A stretch of 11,847 nucleotides of DNA from Desulfobulbaceae bacterium (GTDB taxonomy: Bacteria; Desulfobacterota; Desulfobulbia; Desulfobulbales; SURF-16), in NCBI GenBank assembly GCA_021160685.1, contig JAGHCC010000422.1, positions 1 through 11,847 on the forward strand, in the 5' to 3' direction. A program made the position numbers and the translations under genes. Under the pieces are notes generated by a model. That model searched no databases. It was given only the letters and a program-made list of their open reading frames with translations, and had not been told where the DNA came from. The first letter of the stretch is position 1; every line of letters begins with the position of its first letter. Positions 1-5,922 of the stretch are shown here, one piece after another.

Positions 1-194
1 CTTTATGAAAAGGAATTACCTGGTTCCGTCTCTCTATACTAATCATCTAACCCATTGAGGAACAATAGAAGAACAATAGGGGACAGACCACGGCGGTTTT
101 TGCAAATTGAGGCATTACGTGGCTTAAGATTGCTAAATCCAATCTGCTGAAATTCTATCCTCCACAAACTTTATCCTACTACTGTTCTCAATAA
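1..194. other. Intergenic debris, no gene seen
   Basis: No convincing reading frame is seen here. Around 79-92 the stretch GGGGACAGACCACG resembles short sequences that I recall near REP-type or IS200-like transposase genes in deltaproteobacteria. A similar GGGGACGGATC occurs at 4170-4180 and a GGACAGACC at 258-266. This is a weak resemblance from memory and no transposase is visible. The first 40 bases could hold the last codons of a gene that starts outside the window, but nothing distinguishes that from chance. Confidence 0.3.
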
Positions 195-374
195 CTGAAT
201 GTGGTCCAAGAAAACATCAAGCGTGGCGGCCTCAAAGGAACAACAACAGGCAGTAATGGACAGACCAGGAGAACAACTAGACGCCCGGTAAAGGCACTTT
301 ATCGAAATATCAAGCTGAATCATGTCTTGTGGTTCTTGACCGAAAAAATGGTTGAGCTGAAACAGGCAGCGTAA
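195..374 (+). pseudogene. Possible 3' remnant of a lost gene
   Basis: This frame is open for 59 codons between an in-frame TAA at 192 and a TAA at 372, and has no plausible start of its own. The translation has a basic, Thr/Arg-rich first half followed by an amphipathic segment ending RNIKLNHVLWFLTEKMVELK-QAA. The composition resembles the C-terminal tail of a transposase or other DNA-binding protein, but I do not recognise the family. It ends 28 nt before a strong terminator, as the end of a real gene would. It may also be a chance open frame. Confidence 0.3.
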
Positions 375-401
375 TGCCTTGTCCATCTAGCCGGTAACCA
401 T

Positions 402-431
402 AGCCGTCTCCTTCCGGGGACGGCTTTTTTT
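402..431 (+). terminator. Rho-independent terminator, left copy
   Basis: AGCCGTCTCC (402-411), loop TTCC, GGGGACGGCT (416-425), then seven T in total (425-431). The 10-bp stem (one T-G wobble) and T-run form a textbook intrinsic terminator. It lies after the open frame ending at 374 and just before the higBA promoter. A nearly identical copy follows higA at 1097-1126, so this one may have ended an earlier gene or may mark the left edge of a higBA cassette. Confidence 0.85.
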
Positions 432-438
432 AACCAAC

Positions 439-467
439 TTGTATCTCGTAAAGATACAGGTTACAAT
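439..467 (+). promoter_or_regulatory. higBA promoter with operator palindrome
   Basis: A perfect inverted repeat, TGTATCT (440-446) and AGATACA (452-458) with a 5-nt spacer, lies 14 nt before higB. A possible -35 TTGTAT (439-444) and -10 TACAAT (462-467) are 17 nt apart, which places the palindrome in the promoter spacer. That is where a HigA repressor would block RNA polymerase. With this -10, transcription would start near the ATG itself, so the mRNA would be leaderless or nearly so. An alternative -10, GATACA (453-458), would leave about 8 nt of leader. The palindrome is seen directly; its role is inferred from HigBA autoregulation. Confidence 0.55.
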
Positions 468-472
468 GAGCC

Positions 473-751
473 ATGATCAAAAGCTTTCGCCATAAAGGTC
501 GGGAAAAATTTTATGCAACCGGCAGTAAGGCTGCTATTCAGGCCAAGCATGCATCAAAATTAAGAAGAATACTTGGTCTACTGGATGCTGCAACAAAAAT
601 GGAAGATGTTAATCTGCCGGGATTCAGACTCCATCCATTAACTGGAAAACAAAAAGGTTTTTATTCGGTATGGGTTAATGGCAATTGGCGAGTAATATTT
701 CGCTTTGCAGGCGAAGATGTCGAGCTGGTAGACTATCTTGACTATCATTAA
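473..751 (+). CDS. higB: HigB-type toxin (RelE/ParE superfamily)
   Basis: A 92-residue protein of the HigB/proteic-killer family, ribosome-dependent mRNA endonucleases that act in the cytoplasm and are held in check by HigA. The sequence has the family's usual length and signature parts: an opening MIKSFRHKGREKFY, the GSKAAIQ-KHA-KLRRIL helix, LPGFRLHPLTG, and the C-terminal core FYSVWVNGNWRVIFRF followed by VELVDYLDYH. The toxin precedes the antitoxin, as is usual for HigBA. No strong ribosome binding site is visible before ATG 473, which fits a nearly leaderless message. The gene is intact with no frameshift. The family assignment is firm; activity is inferred. Confidence 0.93.
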   Translation: MIKSFRHKGREKFYATGSKAAIQAKHASKLRRILGLLDAATKMEDVNLPGFRLHPLTGKQKGFYSVWVNGNWRVIFRFAGEDVELVDYLDYH

Positions 752-762
752 GAGGTGAAATG

Positions 763-1074
763 ATGAGTACTATGCATAACCCACCCCATCCCGGGGAGAT
801 ATTAAAAGAAGATGTCCTGGGAGCAGAAGGTATCAAGGTTACTGAGGCAGCCCGGCAGCTGGGAGTTACCCGTGTTACATTGTCTCGGTTATTGAACGGA
901 AAGACCGGTGTTTCCGTGGACATGGCCCTGCGGCTGGCTCAGTGGCTTGGAACAACTCCTGAAGTCTGGTTGCACATGCAGGATGCCCGTGATCTCTGGC
1001 AGGCCAGGCAATCCAAACTCCCTGAGGTAATACCCCTGCAGAGTAGTGAAAGAATGCATTCTGTATCCGCTTGA
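763..1074 (+). CDS. higA: HigA-type antitoxin, HTH (XRE) regulator
   Basis: Antitoxin partner of the preceding toxin. It binds and neutralises HigB and represses the shared promoter. The N-terminal HPGEILKEDVL motif is typical of HigA/VapI proteins. It is followed by an XRE helix-turn-helix (VTEAARQLGVTRVTLSRLLNGK) and the family's MALRLAQWLGTTPEVWLHMQ helices. There are tandem ATGs at 760 and 763. GAGGTG at 752-757 lies 5 nt from the ATG at 763 but only 2 nt from 760, so I prefer 763 (103 residues). The gene begins 11 nt after the higB stop, so the two form one operon. A terminator follows 23 nt after the stop. Confidence 0.93.
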   Translation: MSTMHNPPHPGEILKEDVLGAEGIKVTEAARQLGVTRVTLSRLLNGKTGVSVDMALRLAQWLGTTPEVWLHMQDARDLWQARQSKLPEVIPLQSSERMHSVSA

Positions 1075-1096
1075 TTTTAATAGAACGTGAAACCGT

Positions 1097-1126
1097 AGCC
1101 GTCTCCTTCGGGGACGGCTTTTTTTT
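1097..1126 (+). terminator. higBA terminator, right copy
   Basis: AGCCGTCTCC (1097-1106), loop TTC, GGGGACGGCT (1110-1119), then eight T (1119-1126). It matches the terminator at 402-431 apart from one missing loop C and a longer T-run. It ends higBA transcription. The last T's overlap the stop codon of the PIN remnant on the opposite strand. Confidence 0.88.
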
Positions 1127-1246
1127 ATTGCTCTCTTGGGATAAATGGATTGGTGATGGTTAGATTTTGATCTTCTGGCCATTCTGCAAATCTTCAGTGT
1201 ACAGAATGGTACACCCGGCCTTGAGTGCTGCGGAAATGATCAATAA
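1125..1246 (-). pseudogene. C-terminal remnant of a PIN-domain (VapC-like) toxin
   Basis: Read on the minus strand from 1246, the translation LLIISAALKAGCTILYTEDL then QNGQKI matches the C-terminal end of PIN-domain toxins (typically ALI-AAL-AGC-ILY-EDLQ-GQ-I), including the acidic residues of YTEDL. The frame then breaks. The usual ending NLTITNPF, followed by IPREQ and a TAA at 1127-1125, reads in another frame after the run of four A's near 1167-1170, which suggests a one-base loss. The N-terminal three quarters are missing: an in-frame TAA lies just upstream near 1254. PIN toxins are Mg-dependent RNases, but this piece cannot be functional. The match is from recall of family consensus. 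Confidence 0.75.
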
Positions 1247-1291
1247 TATACCTATGTGTTACGCGGAATAAAATCAAGAATATCTGCTATC

Positions 1292-2026
1292 TCAACTCTC
1301 ACCTTTTCTCCTGGCTTCTATGGCTTTCCTTAAATTCTCGGGTATCGGCCGCTCTTCAATCACACCGGTATAAGAGCATATCCCTGTCCGGGGTGAATTA
1401 ACAACCGGAAGAAAGGCTTCGTCCTCGCAATCGTGTTTTGGAAGGCACTTGTCGCAAACCCATCCCCCACCGTCCCAACGATGACAAATACTGCAGACTT
1501 GAACCGCAGGGTATTTGCCACACTCTTCGCAGGGAATAACTGGATGAGCATTTCTTGCGAGAAGCTGGATTTTCCCCGTACCTTGCAGACCTTTTTCATA
1601 ATTTTTTACAAATCGGATCACAAGCTCTGTGGTACTCCCGAAATCATACAGGTAACGAAGCGGACCGCCGATACTGGCAACTTCCTTTATGCTGTTTGAC
1701 TTGGCCAGTTGTGGTTCCCATTCACCTTTTGGTAAATTACGGGAAAATTTACTTTCGTGGAAACAGCATTCCAGCCAGATATTCCGGAGAAATTTGTCGA
1801 GATTCTCAAGGGTGGTATCGGACGATATTAAAAGGTGTAAAAAATAACCCTTGTCGTATTTTGCCTGCACAACAACATGGAAATAACTTTCTGTTGCGTC
1901 GTTATTACCATTCGACAAGCTCTTGAGCAGACAACTGCCCAAATGTTTACCTATGCCCCTGGCAGAATACTCAGAGCCGCAGAGCAGGCACTTAGTTTTC
2001 GGGATCTCATATTCCATGTTGTTCAC
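1292..2026 (-). CDS. pRiA4b ORF-3-like protein with two zinc-binding modules
   Basis: A 244-residue protein (start GTG 2026, or 241 residues from ATG 2017; neither has a clear ribosome binding site). Three parts are visible. An N-terminal C2HC-type finger has C13, C16, H28 and C32. A central region of about residues 48-170 carries FLRNIWLECCFHESKFS and LRYLYDFGSTTEL, hallmarks of the plasmid pRiA4b ORF-3 family, whose function is unclear. A C-terminal cysteine cluster (CEECGKYPAVQVC, then CHRWDGGGWVCDKC and a final H/C) resembles a treble-clef or B-box-like zinc site. The gene follows fic and the small ORF on the same strand, 85 bp downstream, so it may belong to that transcript. The central family call is good; a nucleic-acid or protein-binding role is inference. 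Confidence 0.8.
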   Translation of the reverse strand: MNNMEYEIPKTKCLLCGSEYSARGIGKHLGSCLLKSLSNGNNDATESYFHVVVQAKYDKGYFLHLLISSDTTLENLDKFLRNIWLECCFHESKFSRNLPKGEWEPQLAKSNSIKEVASIGGPLRYLYDFGSTTELVIRFVKNYEKGLQGTGKIQLLARNAHPVIPCEECGKYPAVQVCSICHRWDGGGWVCDKCLPKHDCEDEAFLPVVNSPRTGICSYTGVIEERPIPENLRKAIEARRKGES

Positions 2027-2111
2027 ACCAACGGCTCACGACAACTGGTGATAGTTTTTGTTTGGTTATCATTGCCCTCTAATGTCCTGCAAATCGCTTC
2101 CATGCCTCCGA

Positions 2112-2399
2112 TCAATCGCGAGACAGTGCTGATTTTCGACAGGAGGACACCACTGTCATAATAAAATTTCGGTCAGCTTCTTTGTTGCCATATCCACAAA
2201 CGATCCGTTTGCATGGGCTAATCATGTCATATTTTTTATGAATACGTGAGCTAATCCCATCAAATTGGTTAAGCCTTGGAGGAGGAAAGGACTCGATGTC
2301 ACCATCAACCCAAAACGACACGGAATCAAGCTCTACATTATTCAGACTATCGGAGTCTTGTGCCTCGCTTACCTGATTAGTCAGGCCAATTGTATCCAT
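2112..2399 (-). CDS. Small unknown protein overlapping the fic 3' end
   Basis: I do not recognise this family. From ATG 2399 it encodes 95 residues; an ATG at 2435 would add 12 more and deepen the overlap with fic. From 2399 it overlaps the last 23 nt of fic in another frame, an arrangement typical of translational coupling. The first 20 or so residues are acidic and probably flexible. A compact segment follows: SVSFWVDGDIESFPPPRLNQ, FDGISSRIHKKYD, KRIVCGYGNKEADRNFI. It has no signal peptide or membrane segment. The ordered, non-repetitive composition and the coupling argue for a real gene; the lack of a good ribosome binding site argues for caution. It could be a cognate partner of the Fic protein, but nothing in the sequence proves this. 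Confidence 0.5.
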   Translation of the reverse strand: MDTIGLTNQVSEAQDSDSLNNVELDSVSFWVDGDIESFPPPRLNQFDGISSRIHKKYDMISPCKRIVCGYGNKEADRNFIMTVVSSCRKSALSRD

Positions 2400-3888
2400 C
2401 TCTGACTGCCTGTTGCATTGCCGCAAGTTCCTCATCAGTCAGGAAATCAAAGTGAGCGGACCTTTTTCTGGCAGATAGACTCCCGTTGTTCTGGAGGCAG
2501 AACTGAATAAACAAATCAATAAGGCGGTCAGGCATGTCAATGATGTCCTGGATCGCCTTTTTGGTATTGTCATAGTTGACCAGGAAACTGAGCTCCTCTA
2601 CAAGTTCTTCCTCAATGGTCTTGTTTACAAACTCATACAGCGCTTCTGACTGCACAGTCATATCCATGTATTGATACCAGCACGCAGTCTCATTTTCGAC
2701 ACTCATTTTCCCCGTCTCATCCAGTCGGTAATCTATAAGCTTGCGCAAAGGCCGGGAAAAGGCTTCAAGCGAGGCGTCATAATTAACAGGATTTTTGAGC
2801 ATGACTGCTGACACCGGGAACATGAGCCCACGTGGTACCATTCCCTGAAGCGAAAGGATGTTGTGTATCAGGAATCGATGAATTCGCCCGTTTCCATCTT
2901 CAAACGGATGCAGGAAAACAAAACCGTAGGCGATTGCCGCTGCATGGATGACCGGAGATACATTTCCCTCTTTCATCTGTTTATGAGAATTGATCAGACC
3001 ATTCATCAGGTTTAGAAGATCATCCGGCTTTGGACAGATAAAATGTATGATTTCATTTTGATAGGAGCCAGCTTGCCCGACATAATTTTGACTGAGGCGA
3101 TAGTCGCTGTCTTTGAACCTGTGGTCAACGATCCGGTTCTGAAGCTCTATCAGGCGCTCCTTCTCGCAGAAGTCTTCTTTCTCGGCAAGTTCCAGCGAGG
3201 TAATGAATTTTTCGGTACGCGTTGCATTGGGCTTTACGTGCTCAATTTCAAAGGACGACTTTGTTTCTTTGTTGTAAAGATAGGTCAGTGCCCGGCGAAG
3301 AAGCTCCGGGGGATACGAGGTGACGATATCCTCACATCTTTTTCGCAGATCAGCGGAATCCATTTTTGAGAGCTTCTCTGTTTTCCGGATGATCGGACAA
3401 AACTCTTTTGGCCCGAGGAGGTTGTTGACAATACGGTACCGCCGGTTTTTTTCACCATTTACAATGATATAATATTCCTTCGGCTCCAGCGCATCAACAT
3501 AGTTGCCCGAAGTAATGTCCTCTATGGGCAATTGTTTACCGGTCAGGAATTCATAGAAAAACCAGATTCTTCGAGCATACTTTCCGGTCGGCTTGGATTT
3601 AATGTATTCAGTGAACTCCACTTGTTGAGCATGTTCAAAGATGCGCCTTAACAGCCCCAGGTTAACGCCGTCATATTTTAGTGCAAACTCAAGGTGGTCA
3701 CTAACTTTATCCCCCGGCCAATACCTTACCGGATATATGTCTTCAATTGCTCCATCCTGGACTTTAGACCTGTGGGTTCCGGCAGACGACACAAATGAGG
3801 TATGCCAGTGGGGCATGCCCACCAACTCTAAATTTTCCAGCAGATACGCGTAACCTGCCGGACGAAGCTCCAAAACATTTATTTCCAT
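2377..3888 (-). CDS. Fic-family protein (probable AMP transferase)
   Basis: An intact 503-residue cytoplasmic Fic protein. Fic enzymes usually move AMP from ATP to a target hydroxyl, using the loop HPFx(D/E)GNGRxxR. Here the loop is HPFEDGNGRIHR at residues 327-338, complete with catalytic His327, acidic Glu330 and the phosphate-binding Gly/Asn/Arg residues. About 110 residues earlier, near 211-217, lies SSFEIEH, which resembles the inhibitory (S/T)xxxE(G/N) motif of self-inhibited class II Fic proteins, with His where Gly/Asn is usual. The N-terminal 200 residues (RIWFFYEFLTGK, RRYRIVNNLLGPKEFCP) match a large-Fic subgroup; about 100 residues follow the core. ATG 3888 has AGGG about 8 nt upstream. 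It heads a co-directional run with two downstream genes. The target is unknown. Confidence 0.92.
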   Translation of the reverse strand: MEINVLELRPAGYAYLLENLELVGMPHWHTSFVSSAGTHRSKVQDGAIEDIYPVRYWPGDKVSDHLEFALKYDGVNLGLLRRIFEHAQQVEFTEYIKSKPTGKYARRIWFFYEFLTGKQLPIEDITSGNYVDALEPKEYYIIVNGEKNRRYRIVNNLLGPKEFCPIIRKTEKLSKMDSADLRKRCEDIVTSYPPELLRRALTYLYNKETKSSFEIEHVKPNATRTEKFITSLELAEKEDFCEKERLIELQNRIVDHRFKDSDYRLSQNYVGQAGSYQNEIIHFICPKPDDLLNLMNGLINSHKQMKEGNVSPVIHAAAIAYGFVFLHPFEDGNGRIHRFLIHNILSLQGMVPRGLMFPVSAVMLKNPVNYDASLEAFSRPLRKLIDYRLDETGKMSVENETACWYQYMDMTVQSEALYEFVNKTIEEELVEELSFLVNYDNTKKAIQDIIDMPDRLIDLFIQFCLQNNGSLSARKRSAHFDFLTDEELAAMQQAVRDGYNWPD

Positions 3889-3918
3889 GAGGCATCCCTG
3901 TAAAATTCTTAATACTCT

Positions 3919-4093
3919 GGCAATATAGTTATATTAGGGCTAAAAGCCAACAAAATAATTATATGGTAGCCATTGCCAAGTAAAATAGTTACGGGATCCT
4001 CGGGTGATACTGTAACCTGCCACTAACCTGGCAAAACAGTTACTTTGCTGGTAAAATGACTACAAATTGGCACTCATACGGAAAAATCATTAC
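3919..4093 (+). repeat. Array of six 14-bp direct repeats upstream of fic
   Basis: Six related copies start at 3919 (GGCAATATAGTTAT), 3949 (AACAAAATAATTAT), 3979 (AGTAAAATAGTTAC), 4030 (GGCAAAACAGTTAC), 4050 (GGTAAAATGACTAC) and 4080 (GGAAAAATCATTAC). Consensus is about GGYAAAATAGTTAC. Start-to-start distances are 30, 30, 51, 20 and 30, so all lie near the same face of the helix. In the 51-bp gap, GTAAC at 4012-4016 and TGCCA at 4018-4022 face TGGCA and GTTAC of the fourth copy as a broken inverted repeat. IS21-like and Tn7-like transposons carry such multiple short transposase sites at their ends, and I recall similar motifs at IS21-type ends. Operators for fic are the other reading. No istA/istB is present. 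Confidence 0.7.
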
Positions 4094-4184
4094 AACCACT
4101 ATTGATGTAGAAAGCTTTCAGAGATTACTCCCCGTTACTGTTCATTCTTTTATCATCTGTTGCAGAAAAGGGGACGGATCTATT

Positions 4185-4838
4185 GTGCGGCCGGGCAAGG
4201 TCGTCTATTTCAGCGGGTGTGAAGCCCACCCCAGAAGGTAGGCTAGTCACCGGGTAGCAAGTCTTTGGAGGCTCTATGGTAACATAAAGTTTTAAGCGTA
4301 AGACAGCGAGCAGATAGGCCGTAAGCCCTAAGGTTGAAGGGATTGAGCCACGAAATTGTCGCGTTGGGAAGGATCACACTGTAATAGAAGTGGAAATCAA
4401 CACAGTTATCACCGCTAAAGGCAAGGTGATGGCTGCTTCCTCGGGGTCAGAGACCATGGCATGTCTGACATAGTGAATACACGGCAACCCGGGAGGCCCT
4501 GTGTCTCTCTTGTAGTGAAGAGAGTATGCCGGACAACTGAAGAGGGAGGAAGGCAAATGTGGCACAGGGAGTCGGATAGCCTCATAGTACCTGTGAAGGC
4601 GGGTAATACTAAACGGGACGGCAAAGGGTTTCGGATGAAGCGGGCGACAGCCCGTAAGAAGTTTGTCGCCAAGCTGAAGATCTTTAAGGACTGGCTGAAG
4701 AAGGCCAGGATAATGAAGAGCAAAGATCTCTGGAAAACAGCCAAAGCCAAATTGAGAGGCCACTACAACTACTACGGTGTAACTGACAATCTGCCCGGTA
4801 TCGCGCGGTTTGGAGAAGAAGTGAAGAAGCTGCTGTTT
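4185..4838 (+). mobile_element. Internally deleted, truncated group II intron
   Basis: The stretch begins with GTGCG at 4185, the canonical group II intron 5' end. It continues with GC-rich, stem-forming sequence without a sensible long reading frame (for example GGCTAGTCACCGGGTAGC, GGCCGTAAGCCCTAAGG) up to the intron protein start at 4557. This is the usual layout of ribozyme domains I-III before an ORF in domain IV. The intron protein is reduced to its first codons plus the maturase domain. I see no domain V/VI sequence before the element stops at about 4838, where Fic sequence begins. It therefore cannot splice or move by itself. The exact 5' boundary rests on the GTGCG match only. Confidence 0.85.
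4557..4838 (+). pseudogene. Group II intron-encoded protein: N-terminus fused to maturase domain
   Basis: The original start is ATG 4557, with a strong ribosome binding site GGGAGGA at 4544-4550. The first residues, MWHRESDSLIVPVKAGNTK, match the opening of group II intron reverse transcriptases. After DGKG the frame passes straight into the maturase-specific (GIIM/domain X) region: KRATARKKFVAKLK, then LRGHYNYYGVTDNLPGIARF and EEVKKLLF. The whole reverse transcriptase palm and fingers, roughly 250-300 residues, are missing. The join at GGGACGGCAAAGGG is in frame and probably came from recombination between similar GKG-coding stretches. After LLF at 4838 the frame runs on antisense through the Fic fragment to a stop at 4961, adding about 40 meaningless residues. 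It cannot reverse transcribe; whether it is expressed is unknown. Confidence 0.85.
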
Positions 4839-5136
4839 AATGTGATTCCAGCATGGCCACTTCAAGCGTCTGCAAAAACCACTTCAGCCAGCTGGTTATA
4901 TCCATGCCGTTTTGACCAGCTGCCTCCAGCACACTGTAATACCCCTTCCTGTCCAGGCTGATATGTTTGGAAAAAGAGACCAGCTCCATGAGTGTTGGAT
5001 AACTCCGGGCAAGCAGGTAATCTGTTACTGCTCTGCCGATCCTGCCGTTGCCGTCATCAAAGGGGTGGATCATGATAAACCAGAGATGGGAAAATTTGTA
5101 ATATCCCTCTCTATTACCTCGATTCTTTACCTCACA
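4837..5136 (-). pseudogene. 3' fragment of a second Fic gene
   Basis: The frame is open from 5136, after an in-frame TAA at 5139-5137, and ends in a TAA at 4839-4837 supplied by the intron junction. It reads YYKFSHLWFIMIHPFDDGNG followed by RIGRA, a complete Fic loop preceded by the standard helix, and ends in GMDITSWLKWFLQTLEVAM, as in the DUF4172-type Fic subgroup (usually DITPWL-WFL--L--AI). The N-terminal half that would hold the inhibitory helix is absent and no good start is present; ATG 5073 sits inside the motif. It differs from the intact Fic protein at 2377-3888 in loop sequence and subgroup, so it is not a recent duplicate. It is almost certainly inactive. Confidence 0.85.
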
Positions 5137-5158
5137 TTAGACCTCAATCCCTACAGTC

Positions 5159-5668
5159 TCACTGCTGTTTTTCGTTGACAGCAGAACGAACCGGCAGAGC
5201 CCGTCGATTCATACCACTGCCTCGGTAAAATCTTCTGGTAGTACCATAGTTGAAGCCATAAATCAGAGCCTTGTTGTTGGGCGACCTCCTGGAAGTCCAG
5301 ACCCAAGGAGCCGTTACCCGAATAAATTCGGTTATCAGGTCGACGGTGAATTTATCCTCCTCACTTTTTGTTTCCTTACTGTCGCCGTATAGTGTTGCCA
5401 GTTCTTCCGGAGACGGCATCCGCCAATCATTATGGCCCCCTGCAGAATAATTCTTGCAATAGGCCAGTGCCTCACTCCAGGTCAGGTTGGCCCCATTATC
5501 CTGGGCGGCCCAGATAAGGCCGGTTTTCTGGTCCTTAACCGTGCCATTTTGCATGACCTCAAATCGTTCTTCTTGAGCTCTTGCTGATTCGATTTGAATG
5601 CTAGAGAGAATCAGGCAACAGCCAATCAGGAGGACAATCCATACAGATCTTTTTTGTTTTTTTTGCAT
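5159..5668 (-). CDS. Secreted DUF1566 (Lcl-like) domain protein
   Basis: A 169-residue exported protein. Residues 1-31 form a signal peptide: KKQKR, a hydrophobic core, then ESARA before Q32. LIGC at 14-17 looks like a lipobox, but the hydrophobic run continues past it, so ordinary signal peptidase cleavage is more likely. The mature part is one DUF1566/Lcl C-terminal-like domain: NGTVKDQKTGLIWAAQDNG, LTWSEALAYCKNYSAGGHND, WRMPSPEELATLY, WVWTSRR and a closing RRALPVR. The domain occurs in surface or periplasmic proteins of many deltaproteobacteria, has a C-type-lectin-like fold in some cases, and has no known enzyme activity. ATG 5668 follows GGAG at normal distance. It is transcribed alone; no partner gene is adjacent. 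Confidence 0.88.
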   Translation of the reverse strand: MQKKQKRSVWIVLLIGCCLILSSIQIESARAQEERFEVMQNGTVKDQKTGLIWAAQDNGANLTWSEALAYCKNYSAGGHNDWRMPSPEELATLYGDSKETKSEEDKFTVDLITEFIRVTAPWVWTSRRSPNNKALIYGFNYGTTRRFYRGSGMNRRALPVRSAVNEKQQ

Positions 5669-5743
5669 TTTTTCTCCACACCAGGGGATGAACGATTTTA
5701 AGCCGGAGGGTAAGTCCGCTTCGACTTCGCCAAGGTCTCTTGT

Positions 5744-5771
5744 ATTATATCATCCTGTCGGAGCAACACAA
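5744..5771 (-). promoter_or_regulatory. Sigma70-type promoter of the DUF1566 gene
   Basis: On the minus strand a perfect -10 TATAAT (5749-5744) lies 16 nt from a -35-like TTGTGT (5771-5766). The predicted start near 5737 leaves a leader of about 70 nt before ATG 5668. The -10 is exact; the -35 matches at three to four positions. Confidence 0.6.
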
Positions 5772-5830
5772 GATTCAAATTGAACTATCGTGAATGTGAA
5801 CGGGGCCGGACCAAGCCAAAAGTCTGCCCC

Positions 5831-5876
5831 ACAAAGAAAAGGCCGGAATTGCTTTTAACAAGCTGTTCCGACCTTT
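5831..5876 (-). terminator. Terminator after the ammonium transporter gene
   Basis: On the minus strand AAAGGTCGGAA (5876-5866) pairs with TTCCGGCCTTT (5848-5838), with one mismatch and a 17-nt loop, followed by TTTTCTTTGT. It lies about 46 nt past the amt stop. The large loop and interrupted T-run make it moderate in strength. Confidence 0.65.
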
Positions 5877-5922
5877 CCGGCTGTGATCCCAGTATCTTTA
5901 GCCTCTATTCTGCAGTTCCTGT

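Noticed and set aside
171..386. 71-residue minus-strand ORF
   Set aside because: No family resemblance and low-quality composition; the + strand frame at 195-374 looks more like coding sequence.
3919..4093. CRISPR array
   Set aside because: Repeats are only 14 bp, diverge from each other, and spacing varies between 20 and 51 bp. No cas genes are near.
4056..4241. 61-residue + strand ORF starting MTTNWHS
   Set aside because: It begins inside the repeat array and runs across the group II intron 5' end, so it crosses unrelated elements.
4374..4865. 163- and 111-residue minus-strand ORFs
   Set aside because: They are antisense to the intron and its maturase remnant, whose + strand translation clearly matches a known family.
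5605..5630. Lipoprotein signal (LIGC) in the DUF1566 protein
   Set aside because: The hydrophobic stretch continues after the cysteine and a normal ESARA cleavage site follows, so ordinary secretion is more likely.
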